From Kolteria novifilia (GTDB taxonomy: Bacteria > Planctomycetota > Planctomycetia > Kolteriales > Kolteriaceae): DNA of 64,000 nt. This document shows positions 9,301 to 20,400 of the stretch, piece after piece. The stretch's first letter is position 1. Each line of letters opens with the position of its first letter. A model generated the notes under the pieces. The model was not told where the DNA came from. It did no database searches and saw only the letters and a program-made list of their open reading frames with translations. A program made the translations under genes and the position numbers. The stretch spans positions 1,860,001 through 1,924,000 of the forward strand of contig CP036279.1 of NCBI GenBank assembly GCA_007748055.1, in the 5' to 3' direction.

Positions 9301-12300
9301 GACTCGAGCCTCCAGGGCGCCATGCTCGCCCAGGAACGCGAAGTGATCATCTCGGATGACACCACGATCACGGGCTTTGCCGGGGCGGACATCACGATCG
9401 GGTCCGACGGGTTTGATCGCCTCATCAACATTGACGACGGCAATGCCGGTCACCTCCTCAATGTCCAGATCGGTTCGGTCCAGTTGCTCGGCGGCGGGCG
9501 ACTAACGGCTGTCGACTTCGGCGGTGCCATCCGAACGACCGAGAACCTCGAATTCCGCAACTCGAAGATCCTCGACGGCTTCGCCGTCAACGGCGGCGGC
9601 ATCGCCTCACTGGCGACCGACGCGACCATCGAGATCGAGAACGTTGAGTTCTCCGACAGTGACGCCATCGCCAACGGTGGCGGCGTCTTCGCCTTGGTCG
9701 GGCCCGGCGGTGAACTGTTCGTCGACGACACGAAAGTGAGCCAAAGCGATTCCGGCCAATACGGTGGAGCGTTCTACATCAACAACACGGGCAGTGAGAA
9801 CGTCCGCGTCACCAACTCGCAGATTGTCGCCAATACCGCCAACTATCTGGGTGGTGGATTCTACCTCAACTTGAGCGATCCCAACGCCAAGGTGCTCATC
9901 GATGGCGACACGACGATCACCAACAGTTGGATCCGCGACAATTCCTATGGCGGCAACACCTTCACCAAGGACGGTGGAGCGGGCATCTTCGCGAAAGTCA
10001 GCAACGGCGCGGAGCTGACGCTCTCCTCGATCACGTTGGGCAACAACAACGGATCCCAGCCGAATCTCGGAGACAACTATAACGCTGGCGGCGTCGACCG
10101 CGGTGCCGGTGCGTATCTCAATATCGACAACGCGACCGTGACGATCGATGACGTCGACTTCCTAGGCAACGGCCAGCGCGATTATAAGGACTCCGGCATC
10201 GTCCGGGCCGACGCATTCCTGGGTGGCGGCCTGTTCGCCGTCAACAATGGCGCCGCCGGCTTGTTGTCGATCAAGAACAGCACCTTCACCGACAACTGGG
10301 CGATTGGTGACGGCGGCGGACTCCACCTGACCACCACCAACAGCGCCGTGACGACGATCGAAAACACCGTCATCGACGGCAGCACCAACCGAACGACACA
10401 CGACGTCGCCAATCCGATTTTTCCGAACCCGAACGACACTATCGGTAGTGGAGCCGGCGTCTTCGCCACCGTCAACACCTCCGGCTACTTGCTCCTCGAC
10501 GGTACACAGATCACCAATAGTGTTGGGGCGAAGAATGGTGGCGGTGTCGCCGCCACCGTGGACGACGCCAAGCTGGTGGTCCGGGATTCGGACGTCTCCG
10601 ACAATCAAACGGGCGGCGACGGTGGTGGTTTCCATTTGACCGAGGAAAACCTCGCCGAGGTGGAGATCCGCACCACCACGATCGACGGCAATTCGACCAC
10701 CGGGACCGCGCCCGGCGAATCGAGTGGTGGCGGTGTCTTCGCGACGATCACCGACAGTACCTTCGAACTGGCCCAGAGCACCGTGTCGGACAACACCGGT
10801 CTCGACAGTGGTGGTGGGTTGGTGGTCCAGACCCGAAGCTACTCGGAACTCTCCACGACCACGATCAGCCGAAGCACCATCTCCGGGAACCGGACCACGG
10901 ACAACGACTTGTTCGCCAATGGTGGTGGTCTCGAACTCCAGACGGTGACCGGTGACAGCAAGACGGTTATCGCCAATAGCACCATCTCCGGGAACAAGGC
11001 GTTCGGCAACGGTGGCGGCATCTTCACCAGCGTGAGCGATCCCAGTGACCCTAACGCGAAGATCTACATCCGCAACAGCACGGTTGTCAACAACACCGCG
11101 AACTCCAGCGGCGGCTCCTCGGGCAGCGGCGGTGGTATTCACAACTTCGAGAATGGTAGCGATCTCGACCTGATTAGTTCGCTGGTCGCCCTCAATGACG
11201 ACAACGGCAACGATGTCGCGATCGACATCAGTGGCGAGGTCAACGCGACCTTCAGCTTCATCGGTGACAACCTCGGGGCCAAGACGGGTGGCGCCCAACT
11301 GGCCGAAGCCCCGCTCGGCTATGCCGATGCCAATAACAACTACATCGGTGGAGCGATCCTCGGGGCGATCGACCCGATGATCCAGAACTCGCTGACCGAC
11401 AACGGCGGCCCCACGCTAACGCATGCTCCGCTCGAGGGCAGCCCGCTCATCGACAAGGGCAACAACCCGCTCGCCTTTGAGCACGATCAGCGCTTCTTCG
11501 GCTTTGTGCGGACGTGGGACAACGACGGCCAGCCGAATCCCGGTGACGGGACCGACATCGGGGCGTTCGAAGTCCAGCCGATCGTCGTCACCACCCTCGA
11601 CGACGAGAACGACGGCTTCGCGTTCGACGGCGAGACCTCGCTGCGGGAAGCGATCGAGTTCGCCAACGCCACCGTGGGTGCCGACCGCATCGCGTTCGCC
11701 GACGAGCTGATCGGCGGCACGATCGTCCTCGGACAGTCGGGCGGAGGTACTCCGGGCGCCGGAGAACTCGCGATCACCGACGATCTGACGATCGATGGCC
11801 TCGGCGCCAACAAGCTGACGGTCGACGGCGGGTCGCTCTCGCGGATCTTCAACGTCGACGATGCCAACAACGGTACGCTGATCGACGTCACCATCGCCGG
11901 CTTGAAGTTGACCGGAGGAAGCGACGTCGACGGAGCCGCGATCTTCTCTCGCGAGAACCTGACGCTCTCGGAGATGGAGTTCGTCGGCAACAACGCCACC
12001 GGCGACGGTGGAGCCGTCTACATCGACCAGGTCACGACGGGGGCCAACTCGGTCATCGACGGTTCGACCTTCGAGTTCAATGCCGCCCTCGGAACCGATC
12101 TCGCGTCCGAGGGTGACGGTGGAGCGGTCTTCATCAACAACGAGGCCGACAACACAGGCGTGACGATCACCAACAGCACGTTCTCGCAGAACGACGCCAA
12201 CAACGACGGTGGTGGTCTCTTCATCGACAACGGCGGCGGTGGCAGCTTCACCGACATCACTAGCTCGACGATCTACAACAACAGCGCCGGTGGTTTCGGT

Positions 12301-15300
12301 GGCGGCGTGAGGACGCAGGGCGGGGGAACGACGACGATCGTCAGCACGATCCTCGCGAAGAACAGCCACCCGAGCAACGTCACCTCGCCCGATCTCTTCG
12401 GCGTCGCCAACGTCAGCTTCAGCCTCGTCGGCAACGCGACCGGGGGCACCTTCATCGACGTCACCGGCAACCTCTTCGGATCGTTCAACAGCCCGCTGCA
12501 AGCCAACCTCAACCCGCTGGCCAACAACGGTGGCACCACGCGGACGCACCTCCCCAGGTTCGACAGTCCGGTGATCGACCAGGGCAACAATTCCGCGTCG
12601 TTGACGACCGACCAACGGGGAACGGGCTTCCTGCGGTTCTGGGATACCGCCGGCGTCGACACGACCACCGGCGGAGATGGAACCGACATCGGGGCGGTCG
12701 AAGTGCAGCCGATCATCGTCGACACCGTCGTCGACGAGAACGACGGCATCGGCAACGGCTTCGGCACGTCGCTCCGCGACGCGATCGCGTTCGCCAACAT
12801 GATCGGCGGCGAGACGGAAATCATCTTCGACGCGTCGCTCAGTCTCGACAACGGCGAGGGGCTGATTGAGCTCGACATCAATCTCGGCGAGATGCTCATC
12901 GACGACAGCGTCAAGATCACGGGCCTCGGCCAGGATCAACTGACGATCGACGCCGGCGCCGGCAGCACCTCGCGAATCTTCAACATCGAGAACGGTGTCG
13001 AGGACATCTTCGTCTCGATCAGCAAGCTGACGTTGACCGGTGGTGACGTCACCGGGGTGGGCGGTGCGATTCGCTCCTTGGAGAGCCTCGAACTCGACAA
13101 TGTCACGATCACCGGCAACACCGCGACCGACGGTGGTGGCGGTCTCTATCTCGCGACCCCGGTGACGGGATCCTCCAGCATCGTCGACAGCCGGATCGAG
13201 GGCAACTCGACCACCGGTGCCAACGGTGAGGGCGGCGGTATCCTCATCGACAACGCTGCCGGAGGGACGGTCACGATCGCCACGACGACGATCGATGGCA
13301 ACTTCACGACCGGTTCGGACGGCCACGGTGGTGGTATCTCGGTCGCCAACGACAACTCGGGCATCGTCACCATCGAGGCGAGCACGATCTCCAACAATGA
13401 GGCTCAGGACGCGTCCTCCGATGGTGGTGGTCTCCAAATGAGCAACGTCAGCGGCGAGATCACGATCGTCAACAGCACCATCTCGGGCAACGACGGCTAC
13501 GATGGCGGTGGCGTTCACTCCGAGGTTTCGGCCGGGGCGACCACCACGATCACCAACAGCACGATCACCGACAACGACGCTGCTGGCGTCGGCGGTGGTA
13601 TCCAGAATAGTGGCGTGGGCACCATCTCGATCGCCAGCACCATCATCGCCGGGAACGCGGCGACGACATCCAACCCGGATGTCGAGGGCGTCGATCTGGC
13701 GGACCTCAGCTTCAGCCTCATCGGCGACAACAGCGATACCACGCTGACCGAAGCGCAGACCCCCGACGGTAGCGGCAACTTGATCGGTGATCCCGGTGGA
13801 ACCGGCGCGATCGACCCCGAGCTTAGTGCCCTTCAGGACAACGGCGGGCCAACCCTGACCCACATGCCGTCGACCACCAGCCCGGTTCTCGACGCGGGAT
13901 CCAACCCCGACTCGTTGACCAACGATCAGCGCGGCGGACTCTTCATTCGCGAGTTCAACGGCCAAACCGATATTGGTGCGGTCGAACGGCAGACCTTCCA
14001 GATCGTCGTCAACACCATCGACGACGAGAACGACGGCATCGAGTTCGGGAGCGACACCTCGCTTCGCGACGCGATCGCCCTGGCCAACGCCAACGAGGGC
14101 GCCGACACGATCACCTTCGACGCGAGCCTCGCGGGACAGTCGATCCTGCTCGACCAGGCCTTTGGGGAGCTGGTGATCACCGACAGTGTGACCATCACCG
14201 GCTTGGGAGCCGATGTGCTGAGCGTCGACGCCTCCGGCTTGGGCTTCAACCGAGTCTTCACCATCGACGATGGCAACGACTTGGTCAACTCGGAGGTGAC
14301 GATCTCCGGCCTCACGCTGACCGGCGGAAACGCCCTTGGCAAGGGTGGAGCGATCTACTCGACCGAAACGCTCTCGATCGTCAACTCGGTCATCGACAAC
14401 AACCAAGCCAGCGATGGCGGTGGCGGTATCTTCGCCATCAACTTCGGCGATGGATCGACCACGATCACCGGATCGACCATCTCCAACAACAACACCAAGA
14501 CGGGGGCCAACGCTCCCGGCGGTGGCGTCTGGATCGACAACGATGGCGACGACAGTAGTGTCACCATCACCTTCAGCTCGATCAGCGACAACAAGACCGG
14601 CGGCACAAGTTCCAACGGTGGCGGTTTGGCGGTCTTCAACGACGGGGCCAACGCCTCGGTCACGATCGACTCCTCCTCGATCCTCAGCAACAAGACCGCC
14701 GGCACGACCGCCGACGGCGGCGGGTTGTTCGTCCTGAACAACGGCGACGGCAGCACGCTGGAGATCACCGACAGCACGATCGCCGCCAACCAGGTCCAAT
14801 TGGCCACCTCGAAAGCCGCGGGCCTCTTTGTTGACAACCTCGGGGCGGGAGCGAGTGCCGAACTCGTCCAAGTCACGATCTCGGGCAACAGCTCCAGCGG
14901 CAATGCCGGCGGCCTCTTTGTCGACAACAGTGATGCGACGAGCACCACCGACATCTTCAACAGTACGATCTTCAACAACAGTGCTAGCTTGGCCGGTGGT
15001 GGCCTGGTCGTCGCCGCGACGGGCAACGCGGTCAATGTCGATAGCTCGATCATCGCGGGCAACACCGACGACGGCACGGCGCCCGACGTCCAAGGGGCCA
15101 TCGACTCGGCCTTCAGCCTGATCGGCACCAACGAGGGGGCGACAATCAACCTCGTCGGTGGGCCGGGCAGTCTCATCGGCTCCGTCGGCAACGAGATCGA
15201 CCCCGACCTCGGACCGCTTCAGAACAACGGTGGCGAAACCAGCACCCACGTGCCCAACGAGGACAGCCCGGCGATCGACGCGGGCCAGAACACCCTCGGT

Positions 15301-16911
15301 CTCGCCGAAGATCAACGTGGCGACGGCTTCGATCGGGTCATCGGCTCGCAGATCGACATCGGAGCCACCGAGGCGCCGGAGTCTCCTCCGTCGGTGCCTC
15401 CGACCGTACCTCCCACGGTGCCCCCGACTGTGCCTCCCACGGTACCGCCGACGGTGCCCCCGACCGTACCGCCGACCGTACCGCCGTCGGTGCCCCCCAC
15501 GGTGCCGCCGACAACCGACTTCGTCTTGGGCGAACTGCTCGAGGACGACAGCTTCCTCTTCTTCCCGAACCCGACCCTGCCGGGCGGACAGTCCGAGAGC
15601 ATCGTCGCCTCGCAGGGTCTCCTGCAGACCGCCGATAGCAGCGTGACCATCAACGGCAACATGCTCTTCAACGGCGGAGGCAACGGGGTCGTCTTCAACG
15701 GCAGCCTCGGCGGCGGCGGGTCGATCATCAGCACCAACCCCGCCGACCAGGTTTTCCTCAACGGCACGGTCTCCCCCGGTGGTCTCTTCGAGACGCTCAC
15801 CATCGAGGCCTCCGCGGTCAACTTCGGCTCCGGCTCGAACTACGACTTCGAGTACGGCATCTTCAATCGCGATACCATCTCCGTGGTCGGCGAGGTCCGC
15901 ATCGCGACCGGGGCGACGATCGACTTGCTCGATCTCCAGCCCGGTCGTCCCGGCGTCAACTCCGACTGGGTCGCGATCGCCAACGATGGGACCGACGCGA
16001 TCATCGGCCAATTCGCCAACGTCGCCGAGGGACAGACCTTCCTCATCAACGAGGGTGTCGTCCAAGCGAGCTACCAAGGCGGGGATGGAAACGACTTGGT
16101 CTTCCGGGTCATCTCCTCCTTCCCGTCGACCTTCCCGATCGGCAACGCCACCGACCACGCGGTCCTCTACCGTCATGGGCAGATCATCATCGGTGACGCC
16201 CTCGGCGAAGGGTTCGACAACACCTTCTACGCCATCTACGGCTTCGGCACCACCGATGACCAAGTGGTGATTCGCGACGACGCGACGGTGACGCTCTACC
16301 GTCCGAGCACCGGACAAGTGATCACGTCGCAGACCGCGCTTGGCGTGGGCTGGAACCCGAACCTCTACACCGTGACCGAGACCGGGCTCCTTGGCTTGAC
16401 GCTCGAGTACGGTGACTGGAACCGGACCGGTCAACGGACCGTCGCTCTGGCCGACCGCACCAACGGCATCGTCTACGTCGACGCCAATGGCGACAATCAG
16501 GTCAATCCCAACGACGGCGTCGACTACGCGATCTCCGGGCTCGCCCCCGGCTTCCAGATCGACGAGTACGAGTTCGCCCCAGGGGTCACGGGAGTCGCGA
16601 TCTACGCCGGCGGCGTGGTCCGCGTCTACAACCAGCCCCTGGCGCCCGGATTCACGACCGAGCAGGCCAACATCGCCTTCGCTTGGGGTATCGGTGACAC
16701 GGATCAGTTCCTCGTCATCGACTCCGTCGGCGATGGACTTCGACGCTACGCGACGGTCAGACGCCTGGCGGACATCACCCCGGCCCTCACGCCGGTGGGT
16801 GGGGCCTTCGTCGTCAACCAGTTCGGCAATGACGGTGACGTCCTGGGTAAGGTCGCTCCGAACGTGGTCGACGCGATCTTCTCGGGATTGACCAACGTCC
16901 AAGGGTTCTAA
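6310..16911 (+). CDS. giant CSLREA / beta-helix / choice-of-anchor-Q surface protein (3533 aa)
   Basis: Six repeated modules each start with a CSLREA-like segment (TSLREAI..AN near residues 50, 556, 950, 1755, 2133 and 2560), run through right-handed beta-helix rungs of the type TITNSTISGN / GGGLFVDN, and end with a choice-of-anchor-Q segment (NGGPT.TH, SPVIDQG, DQRG, DIGAVE). Residues of about 3026-3067 are a Pro-Thr-Val linker of eleven PPTV-like tetrads. A C-terminal part of about 460 residues has a beta-sandwich-like region and an FG-GAP-like region ending in F. No hydrophobic signal peptide is seen; the N-terminus is Arg-rich and leads into ETLEERAVPATFTVD, resembling the planctomycete LEPR-XLL export motif. 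ATG 6310 follows AGGAGA; an ATG 27 bp earlier has none. Likely exported and cell-surface located; ligand unknown. On reading I saw no cysteine. Confidence 0.88.
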   Translation: MPSSIAPVRTRPFSRLRKFLAGSADASHPERKQPAFTIETLEERAVPATFTVDIIADESDGNFAPGDLSLREAVEQANVNGQDDVIVFDQTVFTGGQTITLTMGDIKITNDVEIQGIGSADLTISGTGAKRIFTIDDDNKYSNDQVSISGVTLLNGVANSDDYVDGGAIFTFESLTLDDVVIQDSRAREEGGALFAAQDENHTATSIVITNSRFIDNIASNGDNAKDQDKGGAIFVDLIKEFSSFRMADSVVSGNFAGADGGGLYINNDDDTFVGIYSSTFSDNSLSGGNTGGRGAGLFITSDGDDSLVRIVESTISGNYVTSSNFFNNNNNNGSKGGGLYINNGGGSQSYIFSSTFTNNYAENSGGGIHSNGEINIFSSIIANNAVAKYSLDAVNDGDAPDIFSATTLQLSPIRYLGQSDFAFNLVGNSSGSGLTPTDDFGTYDKIEADAVGNIIGGPLIGTNTIDPMLTPLGYYGGITPTHVPLVGSPVIDQGYSFLYNFGYFTPDSDQRGYGFSSVYNDPTVENTVILMDFPRPEFNLYLLIGDGMDIGAVERQPIIVTTLDDEDDGVGFDAETSLREAITLANAGGDVSPNYIPNTIAFAPELSGGTISLTLGEIAITDDLRINGFGLLDQITVQATANQRVFNINDAGGDIAVSLENLILTGNGTVVGDGGVILSTESLSLISTTVTGGDATGDGGGLHVTTTADGANVGLLYSTISGNESDGQGGGLFVDQSGIGSTTSVTQSAIFDNLAVDGGGLFIEGNSVNGSTIITNSTISGNTAATSAGGLAINNNVGGSTGSVNNSTIYDNYLTDGGGTGAGLLSAGGTTLVSSIVSGNTRGATSQLNDIDGNVNASFSLIESYIGTVNDPYTSSNIIGESALLESLAYNGGPTKTHAFLNGSPVIDQGKNTMSLEGDQRGLIFKRTFDDDDIADAFDGTDIGAFESQRLEVKVDTTVDENNSISGEISGFSLGTSLREALQATNLNPGEDEIFFDSSLQGAMLAQEREVIISDDTTITGFAGADITIGSDGFDRLINIDDGNAGHLLNVQIGSVQLLGGGRLTAVDFGGAIRTTENLEFRNSKILDGFAVNGGGIASLATDATIEIENVEFSDSDAIANGGGVFALVGPGGELFVDDTKVSQSDSGQYGGAFYINNTGSENVRVTNSQIVANTANYLGGGFYLNLSDPNAKVLIDGDTTITNSWIRDNSYGGNTFTKDGGAGIFAKVSNGAELTLSSITLGNNNGSQPNLGDNYNAGGVDRGAGAYLNIDNATVTIDDVDFLGNGQRDYKDSGIVRADAFLGGGLFAVNNGAAGLLSIKNSTFTDNWAIGDGGGLHLTTTNSAVTTIENTVIDGSTNRTTHDVANPIFPNPNDTIGSGAGVFATVNTSGYLLLDGTQITNSVGAKNGGGVAATVDDAKLVVRDSDVSDNQTGGDGGGFHLTEENLAEVEIRTTTIDGNSTTGTAPGESSGGGVFATITDSTFELAQSTVSDNTGLDSGGGLVVQTRSYSELSTTTISRSTISGNRTTDNDLFANGGGLELQTVTGDSKTVIANSTISGNKAFGNGGGIFTSVSDPSDPNAKIYIRNSTVVNNTANSSGGSSGSGGGIHNFENGSDLDLISSLVALNDDNGNDVAIDISGEVNATFSFIGDNLGAKTGGAQLAEAPLGYADANNNYIGGAILGAIDPMIQNSLTDNGGPTLTHAPLEGSPLIDKGNNPLAFEHDQRFFGFVRTWDNDGQPNPGDGTDIGAFEVQPIVVTTLDDENDGFAFDGETSLREAIEFANATVGADRIAFADELIGGTIVLGQSGGGTPGAGELAITDDLTIDGLGANKLTVDGGSLSRIFNVDDANNGTLIDVTIAGLKLTGGSDVDGAAIFSRENLTLSEMEFVGNNATGDGGAVYIDQVTTGANSVIDGSTFEFNAALGTDLASEGDGGAVFINNEADNTGVTITNSTFSQNDANNDGGGLFIDNGGGGSFTDITSSTIYNNSAGGFGGGVRTQGGGTTTIVSTILAKNSHPSNVTSPDLFGVANVSFSLVGNATGGTFIDVTGNLFGSFNSPLQANLNPLANNGGTTRTHLPRFDSPVIDQGNNSASLTTDQRGTGFLRFWDTAGVDTTTGGDGTDIGAVEVQPIIVDTVVDENDGIGNGFGTSLRDAIAFANMIGGETEIIFDASLSLDNGEGLIELDINLGEMLIDDSVKITGLGQDQLTIDAGAGSTSRIFNIENGVEDIFVSISKLTLTGGDVTGVGGAIRSLESLELDNVTITGNTATDGGGGLYLATPVTGSSSIVDSRIEGNSTTGANGEGGGILIDNAAGGTVTIATTTIDGNFTTGSDGHGGGISVANDNSGIVTIEASTISNNEAQDASSDGGGLQMSNVSGEITIVNSTISGNDGYDGGGVHSEVSAGATTTITNSTITDNDAAGVGGGIQNSGVGTISIASTIIAGNAATTSNPDVEGVDLADLSFSLIGDNSDTTLTEAQTPDGSGNLIGDPGGTGAIDPELSALQDNGGPTLTHMPSTTSPVLDAGSNPDSLTNDQRGGLFIREFNGQTDIGAVERQTFQIVVNTIDDENDGIEFGSDTSLRDAIALANANEGADTITFDASLAGQSILLDQAFGELVITDSVTITGLGADVLSVDASGLGFNRVFTIDDGNDLVNSEVTISGLTLTGGNALGKGGAIYSTETLSIVNSVIDNNQASDGGGGIFAINFGDGSTTITGSTISNNNTKTGANAPGGGVWIDNDGDDSSVTITFSSISDNKTGGTSSNGGGLAVFNDGANASVTIDSSSILSNKTAGTTADGGGLFVLNNGDGSTLEITDSTIAANQVQLATSKAAGLFVDNLGAGASAELVQVTISGNSSSGNAGGLFVDNSDATSTTDIFNSTIFNNSASLAGGGLVVAATGNAVNVDSSIIAGNTDDGTAPDVQGAIDSAFSLIGTNEGATINLVGGPGSLIGSVGNEIDPDLGPLQNNGGETSTHVPNEDSPAIDAGQNTLGLAEDQRGDGFDRVIGSQIDIGATEAPESPPSVPPTVPPTVPPTVPPTVPPTVPPTVPPTVPPSVPPTVPPTTDFVLGELLEDDSFLFFPNPTLPGGQSESIVASQGLLQTADSSVTINGNMLFNGGGNGVVFNGSLGGGGSIISTNPADQVFLNGTVSPGGLFETLTIEASAVNFGSGSNYDFEYGIFNRDTISVVGEVRIATGATIDLLDLQPGRPGVNSDWVAIANDGTDAIIGQFANVAEGQTFLINEGVVQASYQGGDGNDLVFRVISSFPSTFPIGNATDHAVLYRHGQIIIGDALGEGFDNTFYAIYGFGTTDDQVVIRDDATVTLYRPSTGQVITSQTALGVGWNPNLYTVTETGLLGLTLEYGDWNRTGQRTVALADRTNGIVYVDANGDNQVNPNDGVDYAISGLAPGFQIDEYEFAPGVTGVAIYAGGVVRVYNQPLAPGFTTEQANIAFAWGIGDTDQFLVIDSVGDGLRRYATVRRLADITPALTPVGGAFVVNQFGNDGDVLGKVAPNVVDAIFSGLTNVQGF

Positions 16912-17436
16912 TGAGAGCCCGCGGCGGACCTCGCTGAGAGGTTCGCCTCGGGACCGCCGCAACCACGGGCGCTTCCGGCTTTGGCCGGGAGCGCCTTTCA
17001 CGACATAGGCTCGATCTCGTGACGCGAAGACGAGGTCGTTGTCGCGCTCGCGATGACGTGGGAGAGGACGGGTTTCACCGGTTCTCCCGACTGTTCGGGC
17101 TGGCGAGGAGAGGGGCCTCGGGGGGAGTGACGGAAGTTTCGTGATCGCCAACCTTCTTGCTGGCAACTCACCACGTTGCCTGCTAGGTTGGATCACATAT
17201 CCCATGGGTCGTGGACGCCACGATCCGTCCCTTGCCTTTCGTGGTTTGGCCTTATCGGAGACGTCTTCCGAGGGCCGGCCGGCACCGCAAGTCAGCACCG
17301 TGCGAGTGGGCGACGTGGGGCTATTGATCGACTCACATTCCAACAAGACACGGCGTGTCACCGCGCGACGCCAACAAGCAACTGTTCCGAGGAACTGACC
17401 TTACTCCTCCCGATGCACCTGAAGGAGCCACCACCG
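16912..17436. other. intergenic between the two giant genes
   Basis: About 525 bp. It contains a strong terminator-like hairpin near its start (listed separately) and otherwise no gene. A CGGCGG/CCGCCG inverted repeat directly follows the upstream stop codon. The separate terminator suggests the downstream paralogue has its own promoter here. Confidence 0.5.
16968..16998 (+). terminator. intrinsic terminator-like hairpin after the giant gene
   Basis: GGCGCTTCCGGC pairs with GCCGGGAGCGCC (12 bp with one G-U) around a TTTG loop and is followed by TTTC. The T-run is short, so termination strength is uncertain. Confidence 0.6.
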
Positions 17437-20400
17437 ATGCCCTCCTGCGACCGTACCTTCAAGCGGGGCCGTCTTTCTCGATTTCGTCGTTGGATGAGTG
17501 ACGGGAACTCTCGACAACGGGACGTTCGCCATCCGCGCGCCTCGGCGATGCTCGAACAACTCGAGGATCGGACGGTGCCGGCGACCTTCACGGTCGACAT
17601 CGCGCTTGACGAGGTCGACGGCAACACGAGTGCGGGGAACCTGTCGCTCCGTGAAGCGATCGAGGCGAGCAATCTCGCGGTGGGCGCCGATGTCATCCAG
17701 TTTTCGACGGCCTTGAACGGTCAGACGATCACGCTCGGCGGCACCCAACTCGAGATCACCGATGATGTCACGATCAATGGTCTAGGCGCCGAGAGCCTCT
17801 CCATCAGCGGCAACGGGCAGTCGCGAATCTTCTTCGTCGACGACGATAGCGACGCCACCAATCTCGACGTCGCCATCAACGGCCTCACCCTCCGCGACGG
17901 TTTCACCGAGTTCTTCGACTTCCCCGATGAGCGCGGCGCGGCGATTCTCTCACGCGAGAACCTCGAACTCAAGGACGCCATCCTGACGCAGAACGTTGCC
18001 GAGGAAGGCGGCGCGTTGGCGGTGGAGACCGAAGGGGCGACGACGACCATCGAGAACACGTCGTTCACGCAGAACACCGCCCAGGCGAATTTTGGAACCG
18101 GCGGCGGTATCTACATCAGCGAGACCGGTGGCGGAACCGTCTCGATCGACACCGCCACGATTTCGAACAACACCGCCGCCGACGATGGTGGCGGCATCTA
18201 CGTCGTCGTCGAGGGAAGTGGTGGGAACCTCTCGATCACCAACACGACGATCTCGGGCAACGACGGTGGCTCCTGGGGAGGAGGAATCTACGTCGGTCTC
18301 GATTCGTCCGCCACGGCGTCGTTGGACGGAGTAACGATCTCGAACAACACGATCCCCGACGTGCTTTCCTTTGGTGGCGGTCTCTACGCGTCGCTTGACG
18401 GTCAGAGTTTCCTGACCATCCAAAATACCACCGTCACGGATAATGAGGTCATGGGTGGGGGCGGGGGCCTCTACCTGCAAACTTGGGGCAACTCGACCGT
18501 CGAAGTGCTCGACAGCCTCGTTCAAGGCAATGAGACCCAGCGATCGCTCGCGGACGGCGGCGGTATCGTCGCCTCGGCGAGTTTCGGTGGGGATATCGTC
18601 ATTCGTCGAACGACGATCGACGACAACAAGAGTCACTCTGGCGGTACCGGCGGTGGGCTCGCGGTTGATGCCGGGACGGACTCGACGATCATCGTCGACA
18701 GCAGCACCATCAGCAACAATGAGGGCGGGAGCTTCTTCGGCGGCGGTGGCGTTTACGCCAGAACGCTCGGTACCGGCTTGATTACGGTCACGAACAGCAC
18801 CATCTCCGGCAATCGAAGCGATGGTAGCGGCGGTGGAATCCATATCTCGGGCAACATGGTCCTCGAGAACAGCACTGTCTTCGACAACGAGTCCGACGTC
18901 GACAAGACCTCCGTCTTCGGCTCCGGCGGCGGCGTCTACGTCTTCGTCGGCAGCACGCTGTCGCTTGTCAGCAGCGTCATCGCCAACAACCGCGACGAAG
19001 CGACCGCGTTCCCCGCGCCCCAAGTCTCCGGCAACTTCGACGCTTCCTACAGTTGGATCGAGGACGGCACCGGCGCCGAGATCACCGGCTTCAACAACCG
19101 AGTCGGGTCGACGGCCCTTCCGCTCGATCCGCTCCTCGGGGCGCTCGCCGACAACGGGGGCCCGACCCTCACCCACCTTCCCTTGAATGGAAGTCCCCTG
19201 GTCGATCAGGGGATCAACCAGTCCGACTTGTCGCTCGAACAACGGGGATTGGTGCGGACCATCGACTTGGGCAACATCGGCAACCCCTCCGGCGGTGACG
19301 GCACCGATATCGGGGCCGTCGAAGTCGACAGTGGCACGCCCCCCGAAGGAGGCGATGACGACCAAGAGAAGACGAGCACGCTCGGGCTCTACTTCCCCAA
19401 TGACAGCTTCGTCTTCCACGAGGACGCCTCGCTAGCGGCCGGGCTCACCGAGACCATCGATGCCAGCGCCGGCTTGACCCAATCGGTGACCGCGAATCTC
19501 GACGTCGACGGGACCATCATTTTTGACGGCGGCGGTCTCGGCGCCACCTTCTCGGGTGAGGTGACCGGTTCGGGGACGATTCGATCCTTCAACTCGCGCG
19601 ATCGGATCCTCCTCGGGGGCTCGATCAGCCCCGATGGCAGCCAAGGGTCGCTGCGGCTCCAAGCGCCGACGGTGACCTTCGCTTCGGGCTCGGAACTTGT
19701 CGCGGAGTACTCCCCCTTCGGCTCCGATACCATCGACGTCGATGGGCAGGTCATCATCGAGCAGGGAGCGACCCTCTCCCTCGCGAACGTCAACGCGACC
19801 GACTTCAACGTCAACTCCCACATCATCCTGGTCGACAACGATGGGACCGACGCGATCATTGGCGAATTCAGCGGCGCGGCCGCCGGGACCGAGATCATGA
19901 TCGGCGGGGCCCGCTTGCAGTTCCGCTACGACCTCGGTGACGGCAACGACTTCGGATTGACGGTCCTCTCCTTCTCGAAGGGGGGCGGGGTTCAGTTCGC
20001 GGGGGCGACCAGCCACGGCTTCATCTTCCGCGATGGCCAGTGGATCTTCGCCGACGCTCTCGGGGCGTCATTCCGATCCGACGTCTACACGATTCAGGGT
20101 TGGGGAACGACCGGCGACCAGACCTTGGTCCTCGACGATGGTCGCGGGCTCATCTATCGGCCGACGACCGGTCAGATCTTCGTCGCCCAGCGCGCCTTCG
20201 GAGCGAACTTCGATCCTCGCTTCTACTCCACCTTCGGAACCGGCCTGCTCGGGATGGAGCTCGCGTTCAACGACTGGAATCAGGACGGCGTCTCGACGAT
20301 CGCCCTGGTCAATCCCTTGACCGGCTACGTCTTCTTCGACGCCAACGCCGACTTCCAGATCAACCTCATCCAGGGAAGCCCCGACTACTCCTTCCAGGTC

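Noticed and set aside
11416-17361. Very long minus-strand open frame (1981 codons) opposite the giant gene
   Set aside because: It is a shadow of the high-GC, Asp/Gly/Thr-biased repeats on the plus strand. Its translation is Arg/Asp/Val-rich without recognisable domains, and the plus strand has clear CSLREA and beta-helix modules.
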